Of a stretch of 28,757 nucleotides of DNA, positions 1-6,120 are shown in pieces. Source of the stretch: an uncultured Methanofollis sp. (GTDB lineage Archaea > Halobacteriota > Methanomicrobia > Methanomicrobiales > Methanofollaceae); contig NZ_CALFSA010000004.1 of NCBI RefSeq assembly GCF_937919355.1, positions 1-28,757 of the forward strand. The letters are read 5' to 3'. The notes below the pieces were generated by a model. It ran no database searches. It was given only the letters and a program-made list of their open reading frames with translations, and was not told where the DNA came from. Position 1 is the stretch's first letter; each line of letters begins with the position of its first letter. The translations under genes were made by a program, and so were the position numbers.

Positions 1-392
1 TCGCCGTACGACCTGAGGTCTCTCTCGATTGCCCGCAGGTCGTCGGGAGAGGGCATGTACCTGATATGCGCCGAGGCGATGACCGGGGTGTGCCGGCAGC
101 AGACCATCGGGGCAAATTTCCTGAACTTCCTCTCCACGTCCACGTAGTCCACGAGGTCGAGGAAGGGCTGGACAGTCGAGAACCACTGTTCAGGGTCGCC
201 GGCGAACCTACCCCCCTCGTCCCTGCTCCTCAGGGTGGCGATGATCGGGACCGGGCACTCCACGTTGTATCCTGCCATCGCCGACGACAGGTCCTCTCCC
301 ATGAGATCGAACCTGAGTTCGATGACATCGGCGCCGAGTGCCACCGCTTTCCGGATCTCGTCAGGACTCGTCAGCGAGACGACGGTCTTCAT
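1..392 (-). CDS. aroD: 3-dehydroquinate dehydratase, type I (5' part, runs off the left edge)
   Basis: This is the first 130 residues of a class I 3-dehydroquinase, which dehydrates 3-dehydroquinate to 3-dehydroshikimate through a Schiff base in the shikimate pathway. The start MKTVVSLTSPDEI is followed by VIELRFDLM (residues 23-31) and PIIATLRSRDEGGRF (49-63), both typical substrate-binding strands of the TIM barrel. VIASAH at 104-109 carries the family's catalytic histidine. The catalytic lysine would lie beyond the window, so activity cannot be fully confirmed. The ATG at 390-392 has GGAGTGAT about 11 nt upstream. A chorismate mutase lies about 3.5 kb away, so two aromatic-pathway genes occur nearby, though not in one operon. 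Confidence 0.93.
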   Translation of the reverse strand, partial: MKTVVSLTSPDEIRKAVALGADVIELRFDLMGEDLSSAMAGYNVECPVPIIATLRSRDEGGRFAGDPEQWFSTVQPFLDLVDYVDVERKFRKFAPMVCCRHTPVIASAHIRYMPSPDDLRAIERDLRSYG

Positions 393-456
393 ACTCTGAG
401 GTATCACTCCGTCACCTGTTATATCTCTGTCTCTCCAGTCCCCCGGCACAGGTACG

Positions 457-480
457 CCAGAACAGGAATCCTACAGAGTT
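457..480 (-). repeat. Short motif shared with 11019-11043, downstream of a stop codon
   Basis: The plus strand reads CCAGAACAGGAAT then CCTACAGAGTT. The same first 13 bases, followed by TCCTACGGAACC, recur at 11019-11043. In both places the motif lies on the minus strand a few bases after the stop codon of a minus-strand gene (CMD paralog at 490; CDF transporter at 11050). It may be a 3'-UTR or termination element; this is inference from two clear copies and weaker relatives. Confidence 0.5.
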
Positions 481-489
481 TTTCCGGGT

Positions 490-831
490 TTATTCTGCCC
501 CGTACTCTTCGCAGGCGTCGAGGACGTACCTGAGGAACGCCATCCCCGGCCCGCCTGCCATCGCCGAAGCGAGGAGGGCGCCCTCCATGATCTCGGCCTT
601 CGATGCCCCGGCCTCGATCGCCAGTTTGGTGTGGAGGGTGATGCAGAAGGGGGAGTGGTCCGCGACCGCAAGGGCGATCAGGATGATCTCCTTGAACTTT
701 GCCGGCAGGGCGCCGTCCTTGCAGACTTCATGGACGAAGGCGAGGAAGGTGTTCCAGACTTTCGGGTCGAAGGCCTCGACCTCGCGGTTTGTCCGCAGGA
801 CCTGTTCGAGATATTTTGTTGCTTCGGTCAT
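490..831 (-). CDS. Carboxymuconolactone decarboxylase (AhpD-like) family protein, paralog 1
   Basis: A 113-aa single-domain protein of the CMD/AhpD fold, a family that includes alkylhydroperoxidase-type disulfide reductases. The usual active site is C-x2-C-x3-H. Here the segment ADHSPFCITLHT puts Ser60 in the first cysteine position and keeps Cys63 and His67, so the protein has one cysteine only and cannot form the vicinal disulfide of AhpD. The rest, including EAGASKAEIMEGALLASAMAGGP, closely follows the neighbouring paralog at 955-1305, so this is a tandem duplicate. Its ATG (829-831) has no strong ribosome binding site close by; GGAGGAGGG lies about 20 nt upstream. Function is likely redox or thiol related but unproven. 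Confidence 0.85.
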   Translation of the reverse strand: MTEATKYLEQVLRTNREVEAFDPKVWNTFLAFVHEVCKDGALPAKFKEIILIALAVADHSPFCITLHTKLAIEAGASKAEIMEGALLASAMAGGPGMAFLRYVLDACEEYGAE

Positions 832-954
832 GCTATCATCTATCCTTCTCGCCCTCCTCCCTGATAAGGCGTATGAAACATTCCCGATGGTTGCTGTGCC
901 TTTAGACCATCCCGGTTACCGCATCCGCCGTCAGAACGGGAACGACCGGGATAT

Positions 955-1305
955 TCACTCCGCCCCGAACTCGTTGCAGGCGTCGACCACGTAGCGCATG
1001 AAGGCCATCGACGGCCCGCCGCCCATCGTGATCGCCATCATGGCCCCCTCCATGATCTCCTGCCTCGTCGCCCCGGCCTCGATGGCCCGCTTCGTGTGAA
1101 TGGCGATGCAGAACTGGCAGTGGTCGGCGACGCCGAGGGCGACCATGATGATCTCCTTGACCTTTGCCGGCAGGGCACCGTCCTTTGAGGTGGTCTGTAC
1201 GAGAGCGGAGAAGGCACCCCATGCTTCGGGGTCGAAGGCCTCCAGGTCCTTTCGTGTCTGCGCTAACTGGCACAGGTATGTCTTCGTGTCTGTCATGATA
1301 CCCAT
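955..1305 (-). CDS. Carboxymuconolactone decarboxylase (AhpD-like) family protein, paralog 2
   Basis: A 116-aa CMD/AhpD-fold protein with an intact redox motif, Cys63-Gln-Phe-Cys66 plus His70 (DHCQFCIAIHT). This is the arrangement of AhpD-like peroxidase partners and related disulfide reductases. It is the likely ancestral partner of the single-cysteine copy just downstream. EAGATRQEIMEGAMMAITMGGGPSMAFMRYVVDAC matches that copy almost position by position. An alternative start three codons in (MTDTKTY, 1296) is equally possible, because neither ATG has a convincing ribosome binding site. A TATA-like ATTTATCG (minus strand, about 1322-1329) lies 20-30 bp ahead, so a very short leader is likely. 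No substrate can be named from sequence. Confidence 0.87.
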   Translation of the reverse strand: MGIMTDTKTYLCQLAQTRKDLEAFDPEAWGAFSALVQTTSKDGALPAKVKEIIMVALGVADHCQFCIAIHTKRAIEAGATRQEIMEGAMMAITMGGGPSMAFMRYVVDACNEFGAE

Positions 1306-1437
1306 TCTTTGGGGAAGATCTCCGATAAATGTCTGGGAAATTCTATGATGGGCCCATAATGCCGTTGATCTCGTCCCGGCCCGCTCGCTCCCCCGGATGC
1401 CCCCTCTGAAAGGGATTTATCCCCTTCACCCCTATCT

Positions 1438-3942
1438 ATGCACACGAAAACGGTGAAGATCCCGGAACTCCTCGCTCCTGCTGGTTCTATGGAGGCGCTG
1501 AAGGTGGCCGTCGCCGCCGGAGCCGACGCCGTGTACCTCGGCGGGACGCGGTTCTCGGCCCGGCGTTTCGCGGCGAACTTCGACGACGACGCCCTGCGTG
1601 AGGCCGTGGACTACGCCCATATCCGCGGCGTCGCCGTGCACGTGACCGTCAACACCCTGGTCCACGACGCCGAACTCCCGGCCCTCGCCGACTATCTCCT
1701 CTTCCTCTCCGAGATCGGCGTCGACGCCGTCCTGGTGCAGGACGCCGGCGTCCTCCGCCTTGCCCGCTCCCTCGTCCCCGACCTCGTCGTCCACGCCTCG
1801 ACGCAGATGACGGTCACCACCGCGGAGGGCGTCAGGTGGGCTGCAGAGGCGGGGTGCTCCCGCGTCGTCCTCGCCCGCGAGGTGAACCTCGCCGAGATCG
1901 AGGCGATGCGGCCCGTCCTTGAGGAGACGGGGTGCGAACTGGAAGTCTTCCTCCACGGTGCTCTCTGCTATGCCTACTCGGGCCAGTGCCTCCTCTCCTC
2001 GGTGATCGGCGGCCGGAGCGGGAACAGGGGAGCGTGCGCCCAGCCCTGCCGGAAACCCTACGCCCTCATGAAGGGGGAGTACGACCGTTACGGCCGACCC
2101 GTGCGGATGAAGCCCATCCGCCTCCCCCACCGCTACCTCCTCTCGACAAAGGACATCTGCCTGTACCCTGTCCTCGACCGCGTCGTCGCGGCGCCGGTCT
2201 CCTCCCTGAAGATCGAGGGGAGGATGAAGGCCCCGGCCTATGTGGCGGTCGTCACCGCAGTCTACCGCCGCGCCCTCGACGTCATCGCGGAGGGACGCTG
2301 GACGCCCTCGCCCCGGGACGAAGAGGCCCTTGCCTTCGCCTTCACCCGCGGCTTCACGACCGGGTACCTCTGCGGCGAGAGGCACCGCGGCGTCATCGGC
2401 CCTGAGCGCCCTGACAACCGCGGCGTTGCGATAGGCCGGGTCGTCGCCTTCTCGAAGAGCAGGATGGAGGCGACGGTCGCCCTCGACGGCCCCCTTGCCC
2501 CGGAGAACGGGGACGGCCTCGCCGTCTCCTCCCCTGAAGGGGAGTTCGGCTGCGTGGTGCGCGGGACGCCGAAGACGGGCAGGGACGGCGTGCTGGTCAG
2601 GATGCCTCGGCCTGCGCCGAAAGGTGCGGTCGTCTCCATCACCCGCCGCGCCGCCCTCGAGTCCTGGGCTGAAGAGGTCCTGCGGCAGGAGAGGCAGACC
2701 GTCAGGATCGACGCCTCTGTGCGGTGGGAGGAGGACGGCACGCCTGTCGTCGAGGCCGCCTGCACGCCGGTCAGGGGCCGGGGTCGCCCGGTGCGTATCA
2801 CCGTGCGGGGCGACGGACCGATGGGGAAGGCCCGGACGCGGCCCCTGAGCGCAGACCAGATCGCGGAGCACCTCCGCCGCACCGGCGGCACGCCCTACGT
2901 CGTCGGCGACCTCGACCTCGCCTACCCCGGTGGCCTCTTCGCCCCGCCATCATACCTCAACGCCCTGCGGCGGAGCCTCCTTGAGGAGGCGGGCAGGTCT
3001 CTCTGCGAGGCGTCGCGGCCGCCGGCAGGGGAGATCGCCGCCGCCCGTGCGCGGCTTTCCGCCCTCCTCCCCGCACTGAAAGCCGGAGGAAAAACAGCGG
3101 AGGAGAAAAAGCCGGTGCTTTCCGTTTACACGGACACAACTGCGGGCGTCCGGGCCGCCTCCGCCGCCGGTGCCGGACGCATCTACTTCGAGCCCGCGGA
3201 GTGCACCGCGGAGGCGCTTGCCTCTGCCGTCAGGGCGGCGGCAGGCGTCCCCCTCGTGTGGAAGTGGCCGAAGATCGTGCGGCGCAGTTACCTTGACGCC
3301 GCCCTCCCCCTCCTCAGTCCCGCCGGCGTCGCCGGCGTCATGGTCGAGGGGCACGGGTGTGCCCCTGCGGTCAGGAAAGCCCTCCCCGGCATGCCCCTGT
3401 ACGGGGCGTCCGGCCTCAACATCTGGAACGCCGAGGCCGTCGCCGCCCACGACGACTTCGCCCTTATCACGCTCTCCCCCGAACTCTCGGGTGACGACAT
3501 AAGGGCCCTTGTCGCCCGCCTCCCTGCCGGGGCACCTGCGGTCGAAGTCCTCGTGCAGGGCGTCGTCGAGGCGATGGTCACCGAGGACTGCCCCCCCGCC
3601 ACCGCCCTCGGGTGCCCTGCCGGGTGCGGGGACGGCGACGCCTTCGGCATCAGGGACGAGAAGGGCATGACCTTCCCCCTCTGGCCCGCCGGGGAGTGCC
3701 GGACCTCCATCGGCAACGCCGTCGAGACCTGCCTCCTCGACCGCCTCCCCGCCCTCATCGCCGCCGGGGTCGGCGGCATCGCCGTCGACGCCCGCAGGCG
3801 CGGCCCCGCATATGCCTGCGAGATGACAGGCATCTACCGCGAGGCCCTCGACGGCCACGTCTCCGCGGACCTGAAGGCGCGTGCGAAGGCCCTATCCCTG
3901 GGCGGGATCACCGTCGGGGCCTTCGTCCACGGCACAGAATGA
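1438..3942 (+). CDS. Peptidase U32 family protein (RlhA/TrhP-like, two-module, 834 aa)
   Basis: The N-terminus IPELLAPAGSMEALKVAVAAGADAVYLGG is the classic U32 opening. The family signature FLHGALCYAYSGQCLLSS spans residues 171-188. Cys177, Cys184, Cys200 and Cys204 are spaced like the cluster-binding cysteines of U32 proteins such as UbiU/UbiV, so a [4Fe-4S] cluster is plausible. Bacterial relatives (RlhA, TrhP) hydroxylate rRNA or tRNA; none of that is proven for this protein. It is longer than bacterial RlhA (about 650 aa). After a middle region comes a second barrel-like part from about residue 560, ending with the U32-type tail DEKGMTFPLWPAGECRTSIGNA. No ribosome binding site is visible at ATG 1438; ATTTAT at 1415-1420 suggests a leaderless or nearly leaderless message. 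Confidence 0.88.
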   Translation: MHTKTVKIPELLAPAGSMEALKVAVAAGADAVYLGGTRFSARRFAANFDDDALREAVDYAHIRGVAVHVTVNTLVHDAELPALADYLLFLSEIGVDAVLVQDAGVLRLARSLVPDLVVHASTQMTVTTAEGVRWAAEAGCSRVVLAREVNLAEIEAMRPVLEETGCELEVFLHGALCYAYSGQCLLSSVIGGRSGNRGACAQPCRKPYALMKGEYDRYGRPVRMKPIRLPHRYLLSTKDICLYPVLDRVVAAPVSSLKIEGRMKAPAYVAVVTAVYRRALDVIAEGRWTPSPRDEEALAFAFTRGFTTGYLCGERHRGVIGPERPDNRGVAIGRVVAFSKSRMEATVALDGPLAPENGDGLAVSSPEGEFGCVVRGTPKTGRDGVLVRMPRPAPKGAVVSITRRAALESWAEEVLRQERQTVRIDASVRWEEDGTPVVEAACTPVRGRGRPVRITVRGDGPMGKARTRPLSADQIAEHLRRTGGTPYVVGDLDLAYPGGLFAPPSYLNALRRSLLEEAGRSLCEASRPPAGEIAAARARLSALLPALKAGGKTAEEKKPVLSVYTDTTAGVRAASAAGAGRIYFEPAECTAEALASAVRAAAGVPLVWKWPKIVRRSYLDAALPLLSPAGVAGVMVEGHGCAPAVRKALPGMPLYGASGLNIWNAEAVAAHDDFALITLSPELSGDDIRALVARLPAGAPAVEVLVQGVVEAMVTEDCPPATALGCPAGCGDGDAFGIRDEKGMTFPLWPAGECRTSIGNAVETCLLDRLPALIAAGVGGIAVDARRRGPAYACEMTGIYREALDGHVSADLKARAKALSLGGITVGAFVHGTE

Positions 3943-3943
3943 T

Positions 3944-4228
3944 TCAGGGGAGGTTCCCCTCCCCCGTACACTCGCGCTGCCTCTCCTCGCTCATATCGAG
4001 GAGTATCTCGAAGATCTTCCTGACCTGCACCGGGTTGATGTTTTTTTCCACCGCCTCATTGAAGACCTGTTCGAGCAGGGCCCGCCTCCTCCCCTCGTCC
4101 CTGACCGCGGCCCCGGCCAGGTACTTCTCGTGGGCCATCCGCCCGGCTATTGCCTGCCTTTCGGCGATGAGGGCGATGATCCGCGAGTCCACCGCATCCA
4201 GTTCTTTCCTGATCTCCGCGATTGCCAT
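3944..4228 (-). CDS. Chorismate mutase, AroQ class
   Basis: A 94-aa all-helical chorismate mutase converting chorismate to prephenate for Phe/Tyr synthesis. It aligns without gaps to the E. coli P-protein mutase domain through the active site. Arg7, Arg24, Lys35, Asp44, Arg47 and Gln84 correspond to E. coli Arg11, Arg28, Lys39, Asp48, Arg51 and Gln88. The E. coli Glu52 position is Arg48 here, which is unusual. The start MAIAEIRKELDAVD at 4228 was chosen over an upstream in-frame ATG (4348) because that extension is low-complexity and overlaps the divergent gene. GGGGGT lies about 12 nt upstream. The gene is convergent with the U32 gene, with one base between their stop codons. Confidence 0.9.
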   Translation of the reverse strand: MAIAEIRKELDAVDSRIIALIAERQAIAGRMAHEKYLAGAAVRDEGRRRALLEQVFNEAVEKNINPVQVRKIFEILLDMSEERQRECTGEGNLP

Positions 4229-4271
4229 GCCTGTTGGATTACCCCCAGAGTACAAAACCGTGCCGACCCAC

Positions 4272-4282
4272 AGGGATATACC
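4272..4282 (+). promoter_or_regulatory. TATA box of the M50 protease gene
   Basis: GGATATACC sits about 27 bp before the ATG at 4305, the spacing expected if transcription starts at or next to the start codon. It lies in a 76-bp divergent gap with the chorismate mutase gene; TTTTGTA on the other strand (about 4249-4255) may serve that gene. Confidence 0.5.
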
Positions 4283-4304
4283 TCCGGAAGGCGCACGATC
4301 TTCT

Positions 4305-4907
4305 ATGCTCGAAAGAATCCCGCGGCGGGAACGGCGTGACCTCCTCATCGCCTGGGCCGCTATCGCCGTCGCCTTCAGCCTCCTCTATGTACGGGGCGGG
4401 ATCACGCTCACCAGTTTCCTGCTCATCTTCGTCGTCTCCCTCCTCACCGTCGGGGTCGGTTTCGTCCTCCACGAACTCGCCCACAAGTTCGCGGCCATGC
4501 ACTTCGGCTACTGGGCAGAGTTCGAGAAAGACAACACCATGCTCGTCGTCGCAGTCGTCCTCGCCGCCCTTGTCGGCGTTGTCTTTGCGGCACCCGGCGC
4601 CACCATGATCTACGGCGCCACAACAAAGAGGGAGAACGGCATCATCTCTGCGGCCGGACCCGTGACAAACCTCGCTCTCTGCGGGGTCTTCTTCGGCGTC
4701 TTCCTTGCCGGCGGAGCGCTTGGAAACATGCTCATCTGGCTGATCGGCATCATGGGCGTCCAGATCAACGCCATGCTCGCCGCCTTCAACATGCTCCCGG
4801 TGAGCGTCCTCGACGGAAAAAAAGTGCTGGAATGGGACATGCGGGTCTTTGCGGTGATCTTCGTCGCCGCCTTCGCCGCACTCATCGCCGCACTGACATT
4901 CCTGTAG
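4305..4907 (+). CDS. Site-2 protease family (M50) membrane metalloprotease
   Basis: A 200-aa integral membrane protein. The zinc motif His56-Glu57-Leu-Ala-His60 lies in the second hydrophobic segment. The third metal ligand is in the family's N-x2-P-x4-DG motif, NMLPVSVLDGKK (162-172, Asp170). SAAGPVTNL (115-123) is the conserved helix of archaeal M50 proteins. It therefore has a complete minimal intramembrane protease core, with no PDZ or CBS domain. The start at 4305 is preferred because the open frame upstream runs through the antisense of chorismate mutase. The protein begins with basic residues before the first membrane segment, and a TATA box is correctly placed. The last 26 bp overlap, tail to tail, the Isf gene on the other strand. 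The substrate is unknown. Confidence 0.88.
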   Translation: MLERIPRRERRDLLIAWAAIAVAFSLLYVRGGITLTSFLLIFVVSLLTVGVGFVLHELAHKFAAMHFGYWAEFEKDNTMLVVAVVLAALVGVVFAAPGATMIYGATTKRENGIISAAGPVTNLALCGVFFGVFLAGGALGNMLIWLIGIMGVQINAMLAAFNMLPVSVLDGKKVLEWDMRVFAVIFVAAFAALIAALTFL

Positions 4908-5505
4908 ACCTGAGGGAGAGCACCTCGGCGACAACCTCTTCCCCCTTCTTTTTTGCGTCGACAAGAGCGGTCGGGTGACCCCTGATCCCGCCATACTCGT
5001 CCATGTTGTTTGCGATGATATTGTCGTAGTACTCAAAACCGGTGCCGTTGAAAAAGGCCGTCACCATCGGATACGCCGAGTCGAAGACATGGTCCCAGCT
5101 CTGTCCCGCCGTCGATATGAAGACTCCCTTGTGCCTCCGTATATGCTCGTCAGGGAAGAACAGCGTCTTCAGGACAAACTTCTGCGCCCAGAGGAACTGT
5201 GCACGGTCGATGAACCCCTTCATCTCGGCCGTGATCCCCATGGAGTAGATCGGCGAGGCGAGGGCGAGGACGTCGGACTCCCTGATCTGCTCGAAAAGCC
5301 AGGTCAGGTCGTCCTTCACGATGCAGTCCCCTTTCTTGTGGCAGGCATTGCAGCCGCGGCACGCCGTGTACGAGAGTTCCCGGAGCACCACCTTCCTGAC
5401 CTCCGCACCCGCCCCTTCGGCCCCTTCGAGAAAAGTGTCGAGGAGAGTCTCCGTGTTCCCGTGCCTGTGCGGGCTTCCCGAGATCCCGAGCACCTTAACA
5501 GTCAT
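4882..5505 (-). CDS. Iron-sulfur flavoprotein (Isf family), copy 1
   Basis: A 207-aa flavodoxin-fold protein with the FMN phosphate loop GISGSPHRHGNTETLL and the compact cluster motif Cys49-x2-Cys52-x2-Cys55-x5-Cys61 (CRGCNACHKKGDC) that binds [4Fe-4S] in methanogen Isf. ASPIYSMGITAEMKGFIDRAQ is the usual dimer/flavin-contact segment. Isf proteins pass electrons from ferredoxin and have been linked to reduction of O2 and peroxide in methanogens. This is the last gene of a minus-strand operon: its ATG overlaps the end of the preceding Isf gene by 11 bp, with only a weak GGGGCGGT site ahead of it, suggesting translational coupling. Its 3' end overlaps the M50 gene by 26 bp in antisense. Confidence 0.9.
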   Translation of the reverse strand: MTVKVLGISGSPHRHGNTETLLDTFLEGAEGAGAEVRKVVLRELSYTACRGCNACHKKGDCIVKDDLTWLFEQIRESDVLALASPIYSMGITAEMKGFIDRAQFLWAQKFVLKTLFFPDEHIRRHKGVFISTAGQSWDHVFDSAYPMVTAFFNGTGFEYYDNIIANNMDEYGGIRGHPTALVDAKKKGEEVVAEVLSLRSTGMSVRR

Positions 5506-6112
5506 TGCCGAACCGCCCCTTCAGTTCCTGCACGAGTTTCCTGCCCAGGGCCTCCGCGTCTGCCCTCGCCGTCGGGTGGTCCTCGATCTCGCCGGCATAA
5601 TCGACACCGTTCACCATGAGATAGGAGATGTCGCTGTCCCTGATCTCCATCACATGGTAGAAACACTTCACGCTCGGGACCGCGCCGTCAAAGACATGCT
5701 CCCATTTCTGCCCGGCCGTCGAGAGGAAGACGCCGAGCCTCTTTCCCTTCCTTTCGGGCGGGACGACCGGGAGTTTGAGGACATATTTCCTCGACCTGAA
5801 GACCTGCGCACGGTCGATGAGGGCCTTCGCCTGCGAGCAGATCCCCATGCAGTAGATCGGGGCGGCGAGGACGACGCACTCGGCGTCGAGGAGTTTTTCG
5901 CCGAGCCAGTCGAGGTCGTCCCTCTGGACACATTTATTCAGGGTCTCGCAGGCATTGCAGCCTCGGCAGGGGTTGACGTCCACCTCGTCGAGGACGACCT
6001 TCTCGACGTCGGCCCCCTCCGCCTCCATGGCGGCGATCACCCAGTCGAGGAGGGTCTCTGAGTTCCCGTGCCGGCGCGGGCTCCCGGCGATTGCGAGGAC
6101 ATGGATTGCCAT
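5495..6112 (-). CDS. Iron-sulfur flavoprotein (Isf family), copy 2
   Basis: A 205-aa paralog of the next gene downstream. It has the flavin loop AIAGSPRRHGNSETLL and an intact cluster motif Cys49-x2-Cys52-x2-Cys55-x5-Cys61 (CRGCNACETLNKC). Both paralogs share the AAPIYCMG/ASPIYSMG and STAGQ.WEHVFD/DHVFD segments, so they arose by duplication. The ATG follows GGAG with a 6-nt spacer, and the GGAG overlaps the TAG stop of the histidine kinase gene. The kinase and both flavoproteins are therefore almost certainly one transcript. Role: ferredoxin-linked electron transfer, possibly O2 or peroxide detoxification, inferred from the family. Confidence 0.91.
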   Translation of the reverse strand: MAIHVLAIAGSPRRHGNSETLLDWVIAAMEAEGADVEKVVLDEVDVNPCRGCNACETLNKCVQRDDLDWLGEKLLDAECVVLAAPIYCMGICSQAKALIDRAQVFRSRKYVLKLPVVPPERKGKRLGVFLSTAGQKWEHVFDGAVPSVKCFYHVMEIRDSDISYLMVNGVDYAGEIEDHPTARADAEALGRKLVQELKGRFGNDC

Positions 6113-6120
6113 TGCATCTC

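Noticed and set aside
1432..2871. A 479-codon minus-strand open frame
   Set aside because: Antisense shadow of the U32 gene; composition is biased to His, Arg, Gly and Asp with no domain.
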